A stretch of 64,000 bases of DNA, taken from positions 2,790,001 to 2,854,000 of the forward strand of contig NZ_CP108476.1 in the NCBI RefSeq assembly GCF_036226465.1, written 5' to 3'. Made by a program: the position numbers and the translations under genes. The stretch is from Kitasatospora sp. NBC_01250 (GTDB lineage Bacteria > Actinomycetota > Actinomycetes > Streptomycetales > Streptomycetaceae). This document shows, piece by piece, positions 43,066 through 53,073 of this stretch (positions are counted from its first letter, which is position 1; every line of letters begins with the position of its first letter). The notes under the pieces were generated by a model, which did not search any database, was not told the DNA's origin, and was given only the letters and a program-made list of their open reading frames with translations.

Positions 43066-43640
43066 GGAATCCCTCTCGGCAGCCCCGGGCGGGCAGGCGG
43101 AACCAGGCCCGGTGAGGGGCCGGTTGCGCATGCGGCGTCCTGTGGGCGGCCGAGTACGTGTCCGACGTACCGCGCCGCCCCGGCCACTCCGCCATCACCG
43201 CCGGCACAGACGTGTCGCCGGCGTGGTGGGCACCAGGTGCGGTGCCTCGGGGAGTGAGCCCGGGTGGTGCTCGTTGCACCGGGGATGAAGCTAGGCCGCG
43301 AGGCTGCCCCGAATCAACAAATTCATGGTCCGGTCAAGGTTCAGCCAGGTCAGCGCAATGTTACCCGCGGTAACGATCAGACGGTTCCAAGGTCCAATGT
43401 CCGTTTTGTAACCTTTTCCATGACTCAAACCTCTGGCCGACGTGACGCCGACCACTCTTTGTGGAGTGTGAGCCTGGCCACATTGTCGACAGAATGTGAT
43501 CGGACGGGTACCACCCGCAGTCGTCGATACGGAAAAAAGCGACACTCGACCCCCCAACCCGTGACTCCGACCACAGCCCGCCGTTGGTAATGGCGGCCGG
43601 GCCTGCCCGGGCCGCCCAGCCAACGAATCTAGGAGTCCTG
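43066..43640. promoter_or_regulatory. Divergent control region of the LysM-Rpf gene and the next gene
   Basis: 575 bp without a gene, AT-richer in its centre (43300-43560). A 15-bp palindrome GTTACC-CGC-GGTAAC sits at 43360-43374, about 295 bp before the Rpf start, and may be an operator. TAGGAG before TTG 43641 is the ribosome site of the gene to the right. I looked for the conserved c-di-AMP riboswitch blocks on the minus strand and did not find them. Confidence 0.5.
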
Positions 43641-44657
43641 TTGCCGCGCATGCTCGATGTCAGCGACGAGGTCCGAGCCGAGATCGGCGACGACGAGGCC
43701 GACCAACTTCTCGGCGGGGCCCACACCCCAGACACCTACGACTGCACCTCCTGTCGGACCCCCGGCGACTCCCAGAGCGAGCCGACCAGCACCGTGCTCT
43801 TCGTCGGTGACGAGACGGCGGTGCTGGCGTTCGCCCACGCACGGTGCATCCCCTCGCAGGTCGTGCCGGTCTCCGAGGAGCAGTTGCTCGGGGCGGTGCG
43901 CAGCATCAGCCAGGCGCAGGGCAGCGGACAGCCGACCCAGGCGGGCTACCCGGCGGACCCCTACGCCCAGCCCGGCGTCCCGGGGGCCGCGGTCGACCCG
44001 GCCGGCGCGGTCCCAGCCGCCGCCGTGGACGCCCTGGGCCTGCCGGTCACCCCGTCCCACGCCGTGCCCGCGCCCCAGGCCCCCAGCCCCGCCGCAGCCG
44101 CCCCGGCCCCCACCGCCCCCGCTCCGGCCCCGTCGACCGCCCCGGCCGCTCCCGCCGCCGACCAGGGCGCCAGGGTCCCGGCTCCGGGCGAGCCGGCCGT
44201 CCTCGGCGTCACCTGCGGACTGGTGCTCTGCGGCGACACCGGCCACGCCGCGCTGGTCGTGGAGCCGACCGGGCTTGTCGGCCGGCCGGGCACGGTGACC
44301 GGCGCGGACGAGTTCCTCCCGCTGCTCTGCGACCACGGCTTCCTGCCGATCAACGACGTCGACAAGCCGCCGGCCCGGCTGGCGGGTTGGTCGGTGCTGG
44401 TCGCGATGGGGCGGCTGCACGCGATCCTGCAGCCGTCCGCGGTCGGCAACAGCGCCTGGTGGCAGGCGCACCAGCCGCTGGTGGTCACCGACGCCTGGCG
44501 CGCGGCGGCGGCCCGGCAGTCCGAGGTGATCATGTACGCCGCGCCCGCCGGGACGATCGGCCGCCAGCCCCGGGAGGACCTGCTGCGCAACGCACTGGAC
44601 CGCGCGGCGGCCCAGGGCCTGCTGGTGGCCGCCAGCCTCCCGCTGGCCGGTACCTGA
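43641..44657 (+). CDS. Conserved hypothetical protein with Pro/Ala linker
   Basis: 338 residues from TTG 43641, chosen because AGGAG lies 5 nt upstream and the sequence LPRMLDVSDEVRAEIGDDEAD begins the conserved part (residues 1-20). The N-terminal 100 residues include YDCTSCRTPG (CxxC) and LFVGDETAVLAFAHARC. A low-complexity Pro/Ala linker (about 105-190) leads to a C-terminal domain (GVTCGLVLCGDTGHAALVVEP, residues about 195-215; LLRNALDRAAAQGLLVA at the end). I recognise it as a Streptomyces-conserved protein but know no function. No signal peptide or membrane helix is seen. Confidence 0.8.
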   Translation: MPRMLDVSDEVRAEIGDDEADQLLGGAHTPDTYDCTSCRTPGDSQSEPTSTVLFVGDETAVLAFAHARCIPSQVVPVSEEQLLGAVRSISQAQGSGQPTQAGYPADPYAQPGVPGAAVDPAGAVPAAAVDALGLPVTPSHAVPAPQAPSPAAAAPAPTAPAPAPSTAPAAPAADQGARVPAPGEPAVLGVTCGLVLCGDTGHAALVVEPTGLVGRPGTVTGADEFLPLLCDHGFLPINDVDKPPARLAGWSVLVAMGRLHAILQPSAVGNSAWWQAHQPLVVTDAWRAAAARQSEVIMYAAPAGTIGRQPREDLLRNALDRAAAQGLLVAASLPLAGT

Positions 44658-44841
44658 GCGACCACGAGCCCCGGGGGCACCGGCGCGCGACGGACCGCAA
44701 GCGCCCATCACGCCCCGGTGCCCCGGGCGCCCGCCGCCCCGGCCGCATCCCCGTCAGGCTTCGCTCGTTGGGCTCTGCGTGTACAGCTACGACGTGACCT
44801 CAGCCTTCCGCCAGACCACCGCAACCCGAGGGATCCCGGCG

Positions 44842-45507
44842 ATGAGGCCGTCGTACGACGGGGATCATCCGGTCGCCCCCACCCCGACGCCGATCTACGA
44901 CGAGCTGTACTCCGAGTACCGCCGCCTCTTCCGCGCCCTGCCGGGCGACCGCAGCGGCGAGGAGGACCTCCGGTTCACCGGCTTCGCGGTGCGCGAGCGC
45001 CCCTTCCCCGGCTCGCACGCCAGCGCACACCTGGGCCCGCACTCCGGACCGCACGCCGGCTCGCTCCATGCCCCGCACCTCGGCCAGCTGGACGGCTACC
45101 GGGACCCGTACGGCAGCCGTACCTCCCTCGCCGCGGACCACCAGTTCGCCGCGTTCCCGCACCACCAGGCGTTCCCCACCCACGCGGGGCAGCCGGCGGG
45201 CGCCCCGCAGTTCGTGCCGCAGCAGCAGGCGGTCCACCACCAGACCGGTCACCAGCAGTTCCAGAACACCGGTTACCAGCCCCACCCCGCACACCATCAG
45301 CCGCACCAACAGCACCAGAACCCCCAGCAGCACCAGCCCAACCAGCATCAGCACCAGCACCCGCAGGGCCAGGCCAGCACCGGCCAGGGCTGGGTCGCCG
45401 CCGGCTACCTCTCCCCGGTCGCCGCCCCGGCACCGGCCGCCCCCGCCCCGGCGACCCCGGGCCGCCACCGCGGCGCGCTGCTCTCGCTCCCCCCGGGCCG
45501 CAGCTGA
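44842..45507 (+). CDS. Hypothetical His/Gln-rich protein
   Basis: 221 residues from ATG 44842 (GAGGG about 8 nt upstream); ATG 44779 is an alternative adding 21 residues. The first 70 residues look structured (IYDELYSEYRRLFRALPGD, DLRFTGFAVRERPF). The rest is low-complexity, dominated by His and Gln (HHQTGHQQFQ, HHQPHQQHQN, NQHQHQHPQG) and then Pro/Ala. The His-rich stretch might bind metal, but nothing proves it. It is followed by a strong bidirectional terminator shared with der. Confidence 0.65.
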   Translation: MRPSYDGDHPVAPTPTPIYDELYSEYRRLFRALPGDRSGEEDLRFTGFAVRERPFPGSHASAHLGPHSGPHAGSLHAPHLGQLDGYRDPYGSRTSLAADHQFAAFPHHQAFPTHAGQPAGAPQFVPQQQAVHHQTGHQQFQNTGYQPHPAHHQPHQQHQNPQQHQPNQHQHQHPQGQASTGQGWVAAGYLSPVAAPAPAAPAPATPGRHRGALLSLPPGRS

Positions 45508-45521
45508 CCCGCGCACAGACA

Positions 45522-45558
45522 GAACGGTCCGGTGGCTGCTCCAGCCACCGGACCGTTC
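45522..45558. terminator. Bidirectional intrinsic terminator
   Basis: A perfect 16-bp stem GAACGGTCCGGTGGCT / AGCCACCGGACCGTTC with loop GCTCC lies between two convergent genes (the His/Gln-rich gene and der). Confidence 0.88.
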
Positions 45559-45624
45559 ACGTTCCGCGTTGCCCGTCCTCCCCTCCCCTATTTAAAGGAA
45601 GAGGAAGAGAGGGACGAGCGACCA

Positions 45625-47094
45625 CTACTTGCGCTTGCGCTTCTCCCGCACCCGCACCGAGATGGAGATCGGCGTCCCGACGAACCCGAACTCCTCGCGC
45701 AGCCGGCGCTCCACGAACCGCCGGTAGCCCGCCTCCAGGAAGCCCGAGGCGAAGAGCACGAACCGCGGCGGCCGGGTGCCGGCCTGGGTCCCGAACAGGA
45801 TGCGCGGCTGCTTGCCGCCCCGGATCGGGTGCGGGTGGGCGGCGACCAGCTCACCGAGGAAGGCGTTCAGCTTGGCGGTGGAGATCCGGGTCTCCCAGCC
45901 AGCCAGCGCCGTCTCGATCGCCGGGACCAGCTTCTCCATGTGCCGGCCGGTCAGCGCCGAGACGTTGACCCGGGGCGCCCACTGCACCTGGACGAGATCC
46001 TGCTCGATCTCGCGCTCCAGGTAGTAGCGGCGCTCCTCGTCCATCTGGTCCCACTTGTTGTAGGCGACCACGACGGCACGCCCGGCCTCGACAGCCATCG
46101 AGATGATCCGGGTGTCCTGCTCGGCGAGCGGCTCGCTGGAGTCGATCAGGATGACCGCGACCTCGGCCTTGTCCAGCGCGGCGGAGGTGCGCAGCGAGGC
46201 GTAGAAGTCGGCGCCGGAGGTCAGGTGGACCCGGCGGCGGATACCGGCGGTGTCGATGAACTTCCAGGTCTTGCCGCCCAGCTGGATCAGCTCGTCGACC
46301 GGGTCGCGGGTGGTGCCGGCCAGCTCGTTGACGACGACCCGCTCCTCGCCGGCCACCTTGTTCAGCAGGCTGGACTTGCCGACGTTCGGGCGGCCGATCA
46401 GCGCGACCCGGCGCGGGCCACCGACGGCCACGCCGAAGGTCTGCGGCGGAGCCTCGGGCAGCGCCTCCATCACGGCGTCCAGCAGGTCGCCGGAGCCGCG
46501 CCCGTGCAGCGCGGAGACGGGGTACGGCTCGCCCAGGCCCAGCGACCACAGGTAGGAGGCCTCGGCCTCGCTCGACGGGCCGTCGACCTTGTTGGCGCAG
46601 AGCACGGTCGGCTTGCCGGCCCGGCGGACCACCTTGATCAGGGCCTCGTCGGTGTCGGTGGCGCCGACGTTGGCGTCCACCACGAAGAGCACGGCGTCGG
46701 CGGTCTCGATGCCCAGCTCGGCCTGCGCGGCCACCATGGCGTCGATGCCGAGGACGTCGATCTCCCAGCCGCCGGTGTCGACCACCTTGAAGCGGCGCCC
46801 GTTCCAGGTCGCCTCGTAGCTCACCCGGTCGCGGGTGACGCCGGGCTTGTCCTCGACGACCGCCTCGCGGCGGCCGATGATCCGGTTGACCAGGGTCGAC
46901 TTGCCGACATTGGGGCGGCCGACGACGGCCAGCACCGGCAGCGGGACGTGCTCGTGCTCGGCCAGGTCGAGGTCCTCGCCGTCGAAGCCCTCCTCCGCGG
47001 CCAGGCTCATGAACTCGGCGTACTCGGCCGGATCCAGCTCACCGTGGTCGGCACCGTCGGCGACGTGCTCGTTGCTCATCTTCGTCTGTTCCAT
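45625..47094 (-). CDS. der: Ribosome biogenesis GTPase Der
   Basis: 489 residues from ATG 47094 (ATG 47079 also possible). After an acidic N-terminal extension of about 50 residues typical of actinobacteria, there are two tandem G domains. Each has [20 protein letters not shown]-loops, [14 protein letters not shown]3 motifs and ANKVD/YNKWD G4 motifs. A C-terminal KH-like domain ends in RKRK. Der acts in assembly of the 50S ribosomal subunit. It lies 92 bp downstream of cmk on the same strand. The frame stays open into cmk, but that part is out of register with the kinase and is not translated. Confidence 0.97.
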   Translation of the reverse strand: MEQTKMSNEHVADGADHGELDPAEYAEFMSLAAEEGFDGEDLDLAEHEHVPLPVLAVVGRPNVGKSTLVNRIIGRREAVVEDKPGVTRDRVSYEATWNGRRFKVVDTGGWEIDVLGIDAMVAAQAELGIETADAVLFVVDANVGATDTDEALIKVVRRAGKPTVLCANKVDGPSSEAEASYLWSLGLGEPYPVSALHGRGSGDLLDAVMEALPEAPPQTFGVAVGGPRRVALIGRPNVGKSSLLNKVAGEERVVVNELAGTTRDPVDELIQLGGKTWKFIDTAGIRRRVHLTSGADFYASLRTSAALDKAEVAVILIDSSEPLAEQDTRIISMAVEAGRAVVVAYNKWDQMDEERRYYLEREIEQDLVQVQWAPRVNVSALTGRHMEKLVPAIETALAGWETRISTAKLNAFLGELVAAHPHPIRGGKQPRILFGTQAGTRPPRFVLFASGFLEAGYRRFVERRLREEFGFVGTPISISVRVREKRKRK

Positions 47095-47186
47095 TTCCCG
47101 GTCCGCCCGTCGACCGGACGGACCGTGCGTACCTGCCCGGACGCGAACGTCGGGCAGCGCGTAAAAAAACTCGTCAGGCAGGGGCT

Positions 47187-47903
47187 CTAGGCGGCCGAAC
47201 GCTGGCCGGCCCGCTGCTCCACCAACTCGGCGATGGTGTCGATGACCTGCTGCAGTGTCAGGTCGCTGGTGTCCACCAGGACGGCGTCCGCGGCCTGGGT
47301 CAGTGGTGCGGTGGCCCGCGAGGAGTCGGCGGCGTCGCGGCGGCCCAGGTCGGCCGCCATCGCGGCGATGGTCGCCTCGTCCACGCCCTTGGCCCGCAGC
47401 TCGGCCGCGCGCCGCTCGGCCCGGGCGGCCTCGGAGGCGGTCAGGAAGATCTTCGCCGTGGCGTCGGGGAAGACCACCGTGCCCATGTCCCGGCCCTCGG
47501 CGACGATGCCCCGCTCGGCGTGCCCGGCACAACCGCGCTGCAGCTCGACCAGCCGGGTCCGCACCTGCGGGACGGCGGCGACCGCGCTGACCTTGGCGGT
47601 CACCTCGGGGCCGCGGATCGGGCCGGAGACGTCCTGGCCGTCGACCGTGATGGTCGGGCCGTCGGCGTCCGTGCCGGAGACGATCACCGGCTTGCCGCAG
47701 GCGATGGCCACCGCCTCCGGGTCCTCCACGTCGACCTCGTTGGCCAGCATCCACCAGGTCATCGCCCGGTACATGGCACCGGTGTCGAGGAAGCTGAGGC
47801 CGAGCCGGGTCGCCACCGCGCGGGAGACGGTCGACTTGCCGGAGCCGGAGGGTCCGTCGATGGCGACGACGACCGCGGCGTGCGCTCGGTCGGCAGTGTC
47901 CAC
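47187..47903 (-). CDS. cmk: Cytidylate kinase
   Basis: 238 residues. The P-loop is [11 protein letters not shown] near residue 15-25, followed by [14 protein letters not shown]. The NMP-binding region includes [31 protein letters not shown] and the LID Arg residues ([22 protein letters not shown]) follow. It phosphorylates CMP and dCMP. The stop of tyrA is 95 bp upstream and der follows, the usual actinobacterial order, although the acyltransferase gene often found between cmk and der is absent. Confidence 0.97.
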   Translation of the reverse strand: MDTADRAHAAVVVAIDGPSGSGKSTVSRAVATRLGLSFLDTGAMYRAMTWWMLANEVDVEDPEAVAIACGKPVIVSGTDADGPTITVDGQDVSGPIRGPEVTAKVSAVAAVPQVRTRLVELQRGCAGHAERGIVAEGRDMGTVVFPDATAKIFLTASEAARAERRAAELRAKGVDEATIAAMAADLGRRDAADSSRATAPLTQAADAVLVDTSDLTLQQVIDTIAELVEQRAGQRSAA

Positions 47904-47998
47904 AGGGAACCTCTCTTCTCAACACCCGGGGAGTTACCTCAAGGTTAGACGACCGCGGACACCCCTCCCGCTGCCGCTGCCGCCGGACCTGCCCCGGC

Positions 47999-49084
47999 CT
48001 AGTCCCGCACGTCCCAGCCGCGCTCCCCCAGCGCCTCCACCAGCCGCCGCACGGCCGTGGGCTCCACCTGGAGCTGGACCAGGCCGACCCGCTGGCCGGC
48101 CGAGTGGTCGATCGCCACGTCCTCGATGTTGACCCCGGCCCGGGCGGCCTCCCGGAAGAGCCGGCTCAGCTCGCCCGGCTGGTCGCCGATCGCCACCACC
48201 ACGGTCTCGTAGCGGGTGGGCGGGGCGCCGTGCTTGCCTGGGATCCGCGCCTGGCCGTGGTTGCCACGGCGCATCACCGCCTCGATGTCCGCGCTGCCCG
48301 CCTGCCGGACCGTCTCGTCGCCGGTTTCCAGCGCGCGCAGCGCGGCGACCGTGGTGCCCAGGTCGGCAGCCAGCTCCTCCAGGATGTCGGCCACCACCCC
48401 GGCGTTGGCGGACAGGATGTCCAGCCACATCCGCGGGTTGGAGGCGGCGATCCTGGTGACGTCCCGCACCCCCTGCCCGGCCAGGCGCACGGCCGTCTCG
48501 TCGGCGTGCTCCAGGCGGGCGGCGACCAGCGAGGAGAGCAGCTGCGGGGTGTGCGAGACCAGCGCGACGGCGCGGTCGTGCGCGGCGGCGTCCATCACCA
48601 CCGGCATCGCGCCGCAGAGCGCGACCAGCTCCAGCGCGGCGTTGAGCGTCCCGGTGTCGGTGTCGGCGGTGGGGGTGAGCACCCAGGGCCGGCCCTCGAA
48701 CAGGTCGGCGCGCGCGGCCAGCGGCCCGGACTGCTCACGGCCGGCCATCGGGTGGCCGCCGATGTAGTGCACGGTGTCGCAGCCCAGCGCGGCGACCTCG
48801 GCGCGCGGTCCGGACTTCACGCTCGCCACGTCGGTGTAGGAGCGGGCCAGGCCGCTGCGCTGGCAGTCCGCCAGCACCTTGCCGACCAGCGCGGGCGGGA
48901 CGGCGATGATCGCCAGGTCCACCGGCTCGGTGGGCTCCTCGACGATGCCCGCGCCCAGCGAGGCGGCGGTGCGGGCCGCGTCGGGGTCGGCGTCGGACAG
49001 GTGGACCGCTATGCCCCGCCCGGTCAGCGCGAGTGCGGCGGAGGTGCCGATCAGACCGGTGCCGACGACGGCGACAGTACGCAT
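47999..49084 (-). CDS. tyrA: Prephenate dehydrogenase with C-terminal ACT domain
   Basis: 361 residues from ATG 49084. The Rossmann motif [18 protein letters not shown] lies at residues about 6-23. [13 protein letters not shown] is the conserved prephenate site, and [13 protein letters not shown] follows in the dimerisation domain. An ACT domain (about 285-361: [18 protein letters not shown]) probably gives feedback control by tyrosine. It converts prephenate to 4-hydroxyphenylpyruvate with NAD. It is the first gene of the tyrA-cmk-der run. Confidence 0.95.
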   Translation of the reverse strand: MRTVAVVGTGLIGTSAALALTGRGIAVHLSDADPDAARTAASLGAGIVEEPTEPVDLAIIAVPPALVGKVLADCQRSGLARSYTDVASVKSGPRAEVAALGCDTVHYIGGHPMAGREQSGPLAARADLFEGRPWVLTPTADTDTGTLNAALELVALCGAMPVVMDAAAHDRAVALVSHTPQLLSSLVAARLEHADETAVRLAGQGVRDVTRIAASNPRMWLDILSANAGVVADILEELAADLGTTVAALRALETGDETVRQAGSADIEAVMRRGNHGQARIPGKHGAPPTRYETVVVAIGDQPGELSRLFREAARAGVNIEDVAIDHSAGQRVGLVQLQVEPTAVRRLVEALGERGWDVRD

Positions 49085-49287
49085 GGCGCTGCTGTTCTCC
49101 TGCGTTCCTGGAGGGGACGATGGACGATCTCCACATCCTCCCGCACCCGTCCCGGCTCTGCTCCCCCGCCCCCTGGGACAGGCCCCGGCCCGTATGCGTG
49201 CCGCGTGCCTGTGACAGCTGTCACCTACGACGGGCAGACTGGGCCATCGCAGCGGTCCGGAAACAGCGGTGCACCAGGGGAGACGGC

Positions 49288-51432
49288 ATGACCGACGAGC
49301 GAACAGACACCACCGCGCCACCGGCCTGGCCCACCGTGCTGGACAGCGTGGTGGTCCACGCCTCGGGCGCCGTCTGCCGGCGCCTGGCGCACGGCACCCT
49401 CCCGGTCCAGAGCGCGCCCGAGGGCAGCCCGCCCGCCCCGCGCCGGCTGCGGCTGACCGGCCTGCCCTCCTCGCTGCGCCCCGACTCGCTGCGCGCCGCG
49501 CTGCCCGAGGGCCCGGCCGGCTGGCGGATCACCGAGGTCCGCCAGGAGGCCGAGGCCCGGCTGACCGAGCCCGAGCAGCTGCCCGAGCTGCGCACCCGGC
49601 TGACGCAGGCCGAGCAGGCCGAGGCCGCCCTGTGGTCGCGCAGCGGGCGGCTGGCCACCCGGATCGCCCAGACCGCCGAGCTGCACGCCGTGCCCCCACC
49701 ACAGCACCCGACCGACCCCGGGCGCCCCGCCGCCCCGGGCCAGGGCGCCCAGCCGCTGCGCCGCGCGCCCGCCGAGGCGCTGCTCACCCTCGCCGACTTC
49801 GTCGACGAGCGGCTGACCGTGCTGCACGCCGAGGCCGAGGCGCTCGGCGAGCAGCTGCGGCAGGCCACCCGCGAGCGCGAACTGCTCGCCGACCGGCTGG
49901 CCCGCGCCTCCAGCGCCGAGCCCACCACCCCGGTCGGGACCAGCGCGGTGGTGCTGCTCACCCTCACCCCGGACGAGGACGCCCGGCCGCTGCCCGCCGA
50001 GCCGATCGCCGTCGCGCTGGAGTACCGGGTCCCGGACGCCCGCTGGGTGCCGACCTATCAACTGGACCACCGGCAGGACGGCGCGAGCGGCACCCTGCTG
50101 CTGCGCGCCGCCGTCGCCCAGCGCACCGGCGAGGACTGGAGCGGGGTCCGGATCGCCTTCTCCAGCGCCGACCTGCACCGCCCGGCCGGGCTGCCCGAGC
50201 TCCGCTCGATCCGGATCGGCCGACGCCAGCCCGCCCCCGCGCCCTCCGGCTGGCGCGAACCGCCGAGCGGCCTCGGCGACCTCTTCGCGGACTACGACAG
50301 CGTCCCGCGGCCGACCGCGCCCGCCCCGCGCCCGCAGCCCGTCGCGCTGGGCGCCGCACCGGCCGGGGCGCCCCGGCCCGAGCAGCTCAGGCATCGCGCC
50401 GCCGGCCCCAGGTCCTACGGCGCGGTCCCGAGCGGACCGCCGCCCGCCGCTGCGGCGCCCGCCGCGCCGAGCGCGCCCCAGTCCGCGCCCACGCCCTCCG
50501 GTCCCCCTCCCGGCGCCGGGGCGCCCCGCCTCATGCACGCCCAGCTGGCCTCGTTCGACGGCGCTCCGCCGGCCCCGCCCGCGCCCGGCGCACCCGCGCC
50601 GCCGGAGCCGCAGCCCCCGCACCCGGCCCCCGATCTGCTCGACTACGCCGGCCTCACCCTGGCCGGGCCCACCGCCCCGGCCGGCCGGCGCGGGCGGCTG
50701 CACCCCGGCGCCCGGCACCGCACCGCCGCGGACCACGCCCTCGCGCCCGCGCTGCCCCCGCACGCCGTCCCGCCCCGGGTCTCGGCCGGCTCCTTCGACC
50801 AGCGCCACGACGCCGAGGCCCGCACCGACGTGCCCTCCGACGGCGTCTGGCACACCGTCGGCCTCGGCCGGCTCCCGGTGGCGCTGCGCCCCGAGTACGT
50901 CTGCGTGCCGGCCGTCGACCCGACCGTCTACGCCACCCTGCTGCTGGCCAACACCGGTGACCGCGCGCTGCTGGCCGGCCCGTTGGAGGTCACCGTGGAC
51001 GACGCGTTCCTGCTGACCACCGCGCTGCCCACGCTCGCCCCGGGCGCCACCCGCCGGATCGGCCTTGGCGTGGCGGAGAGCGTGCGGGTGACCCGGCGGA
51101 CCGAGTCGCAGGAGTCCACGGCCGGCCTGCGCGGCTCCACCACGGTGCTCACCGAGCAGATCCACCTGGAGCTGGCCAACCGGCTGACCCGCCCGGTGAC
51201 GGTCGAGGTCCGCGAGCGGATCCCGGTGACCGGCGAGAAGGAGATCAGGATCGAGGAGCGCCCCGGCACCCCGCCCTGGTCCGCCCCGGCCACCCCCTTG
51301 GAGATCCATCCGCCGGGCAGCCGGCTCTGGCAGGTCGACCTGCCGCCCGGCGGCCGGGTCGCGCTCAGCGCCGGCTACGAGATCCGCATTCCGGCCGGCA
51401 AGGCCCTGACCGGCGGAAACCGAAGGAGCTGA
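49288..51432 (+). CDS. DUF4139 / mucoidy inhibitor MuiA-like protein 1
   Basis: 714 residues from ATG 49288 with GGGGAG 7 nt upstream (the frame is open further up but lacks a better start). An N-terminal DUF4140-like region (DSVVVHASGAVCRRL, LRLTGLPSSL) is followed by a coiled coil (about 90-215). A beta-rich DUF4139 part follows (VALEYRVPDARWVPTYQL, QRTGEDWSGVRIAFSSADL) and a 200-residue Pro/Ala insert. The C-terminal DUF4139 half includes ETVTVDDAFLL-like strands and REKRIPVTGEKEI-like RERIPVTGEKEI. No signal peptide is seen. Biochemical function is unknown. It ends 4 bp before a paralogue, forming one operon. Confidence 0.85.
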   Translation: MTDERTDTTAPPAWPTVLDSVVVHASGAVCRRLAHGTLPVQSAPEGSPPAPRRLRLTGLPSSLRPDSLRAALPEGPAGWRITEVRQEAEARLTEPEQLPELRTRLTQAEQAEAALWSRSGRLATRIAQTAELHAVPPPQHPTDPGRPAAPGQGAQPLRRAPAEALLTLADFVDERLTVLHAEAEALGEQLRQATRERELLADRLARASSAEPTTPVGTSAVVLLTLTPDEDARPLPAEPIAVALEYRVPDARWVPTYQLDHRQDGASGTLLLRAAVAQRTGEDWSGVRIAFSSADLHRPAGLPELRSIRIGRRQPAPAPSGWREPPSGLGDLFADYDSVPRPTAPAPRPQPVALGAAPAGAPRPEQLRHRAAGPRSYGAVPSGPPPAAAAPAAPSAPQSAPTPSGPPPGAGAPRLMHAQLASFDGAPPAPPAPGAPAPPEPQPPHPAPDLLDYAGLTLAGPTAPAGRRGRLHPGARHRTAADHALAPALPPHAVPPRVSAGSFDQRHDAEARTDVPSDGVWHTVGLGRLPVALRPEYVCVPAVDPTVYATLLLANTGDRALLAGPLEVTVDDAFLLTTALPTLAPGATRRIGLGVAESVRVTRRTESQESTAGLRGSTTVLTEQIHLELANRLTRPVTVEVRERIPVTGEKEIRIEERPGTPPWSAPATPLEIHPPGSRLWQVDLPPGGRVALSAGYEIRIPAGKALTGGNRRS

Positions 51433-51436
51433 CCAG

Positions 51437-53053
51437 ATGCCCACGCCCGAGGTCCACCCGACCACCCCGCTCCCCGTCACCGCCGTCACCTGCCTGGAGG
51501 ACCGCGCCCACGTCGAGCGCACCGCCACCCTCACCCTCGCCGCGGGCCAGCAGCGGCTGCGCCTTGGCCCGGTCAGCCCGCTGGCCGTCGACCACAGCCT
51601 GCGCACCGAGCTGGCCGCCGCCGACGCCACCGCCCGGGTGCTGGACGCCCGGCTGACCCGCAGCTGGACCCCGCGCGAGGTGGGCCCGCCCGGCGCCGGG
51701 GACTCCGCGCTGCGCCACCGCCTGCACGAGCTGGAGACGGCGCTGCGCACCGGCGCCCAGCGGCGGGACCGGCTGACCGCCCGCCTGGCGCTGCTCGACC
51801 AGCTGGACGCCGACCTGCTGCGCGAGATCGGCGAGGGCACCGGCCTGGGCGAGGCCGAACCGGCGCGCTGGTCGCGGGAGCTGGACCGGGTGGCCGAGGA
51901 GCAGGACACCCACGGCGAGCGGCTGCGCGCGCTGGAGGCGGAGCTGGCCGAGCTCGCGGAGCAGGAGCAGGCCGCGCGGCAGGCCCTGGCCGACGCCGAG
52001 TCGCAGCCCCGGGAGCTGACCGCCTACCTGGACCTCACCGTGCTGGCCGACCGCCCCGCCACCGCCGCCCTGACGGTGCGCCACCTGACGCCCTGCGCGC
52101 TCTGGCGCCCGGCCTACCGGGCGGTGCTGGCCGGCAAGGAGCTGCGGCTGGAGTCGGACGCGGTGCTCTGGCAGGCCACCGGCGAGGACTGGTCCGGGGT
52201 GCGGCTGACCCTCTCCACCGCCCGCTCCGCGCTCGCCGCCGAGCCGCCGCTGCTGGTCGAGGACCGGCTGACGCTGCGGGAGTTGAGCAGCGCCGAGCGC
52301 CGCACCGTGGAGGTCGAACTGCGCGAGGAGGAGATCGGCACGCTCGGCCCGGACGGCACCGCCCCGGGCACCGCGGCGACGGCTGCCGCGGGCGACCTGC
52401 CCGGGGTGGACGACGGCGGCGAGGTGCGGGTGCTGACCGCCCCGGCCCCGGCGAACCTGCCCGGCGACGGTCGGGCGCACCGGATCCCGCTGGCCGGTTT
52501 CAGCGCACCGGCCGGCGCCGAGCTGACCGCGGCCCCCGAGCTCTCCGCGCTGGTCAGCGAGGTGGTGCGGTTCGGCAACCTGGCCGGCCACCCGCTGCTG
52601 GCCGGCCCGGTCGAGCTGGTCCGCGACAGCGGCTACGTCGGCCGCGGCGAGCTGCGCTTCACCGCCACCGGGGCGACGGCCGAGCTGGCCTTCCCCGGAG
52701 CGGACGACTACCGGCTGTTCCGCGAGGTCGCGGAGAGCCGCAGCAGCTCGGGCCTGCCGGGTCTGGGCCAGCGCAGCGTGCTGACCCGCACGGTGCGGGT
52801 TTACGTCTCGCGGCTCTCCGCACCGGGCGAGCAGGGCGAGCGGTCCCTGACGCTGCGCGAGCGGATCCCGGTCTCCGAGGTCTCGGCGGTCGAAGTGCGG
52901 CTGCGCGCGCAGGAGTGCGACCCGGCCCCGGCGGAGGTGGACGCCGAGGGCGTGGTCCGCTGGGAGCTGCCGCTGCCGCCCGGGGGCCGACGGACCGTCA
53001 CCCTGGTGTACGAGGTGCTCGCTTCGGCCAAGGTCGCGGGGCTGACCGCGTAG
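51437..53053 (+). CDS. DUF4139 / mucoidy inhibitor MuiA-like protein 2
   Basis: 538 residues, starting 4 bp after its paralogue; the upstream gene's end (GGAAACCGAAGGAGCTGACC region) supplies AAGGAG. It has the same architecture without the Pro/Ala insert: AVTCLEDRAHVERTATLTL at the N-terminus (residues about 14-32), a coiled coil at about 95-200, LTPCALWRPAYRAVLAG and ATGEDWSGVRLTLSTA. The C-terminal half has RERIPVSEVSAVEV and a closing LPPGGRRTVTLVYEV. The pair probably forms a heteromeric complex; this is inference from tandem paralogy. Confidence 0.85.
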   Translation: MPTPEVHPTTPLPVTAVTCLEDRAHVERTATLTLAAGQQRLRLGPVSPLAVDHSLRTELAAADATARVLDARLTRSWTPREVGPPGAGDSALRHRLHELETALRTGAQRRDRLTARLALLDQLDADLLREIGEGTGLGEAEPARWSRELDRVAEEQDTHGERLRALEAELAELAEQEQAARQALADAESQPRELTAYLDLTVLADRPATAALTVRHLTPCALWRPAYRAVLAGKELRLESDAVLWQATGEDWSGVRLTLSTARSALAAEPPLLVEDRLTLRELSSAERRTVEVELREEEIGTLGPDGTAPGTAATAAAGDLPGVDDGGEVRVLTAPAPANLPGDGRAHRIPLAGFSAPAGAELTAAPELSALVSEVVRFGNLAGHPLLAGPVELVRDSGYVGRGELRFTATGATAELAFPGADDYRLFREVAESRSSSGLPGLGQRSVLTRTVRVYVSRLSAPGEQGERSLTLRERIPVSEVSAVEVRLRAQECDPAPAEVDAEGVVRWELPLPPGGRRTVTLVYEVLASAKVAGLTA

Positions 53054-53073
53054 CCGTCAGGTACAAAAGACCT

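Noticed and set aside
40063..43257. 1064-codon plus-strand frame over alkB, rbsK and both Rpf genes
   Set aside because: It is a shadow frame; all four minus-strand genes have clear motifs.
43066..43360. c-di-AMP (ydaO) riboswitch before the LysM-Rpf gene
   Set aside because: The conserved blocks were not visible on the minus strand by eye; a covariance search would decide.
45625..47925. Single 766-codon frame that would fuse a protein N-terminus to Der
   Set aside because: The part above 47094 overlaps cmk in another frame and reads as Arg/Gly/Ala nonsense; cmk is intact there.
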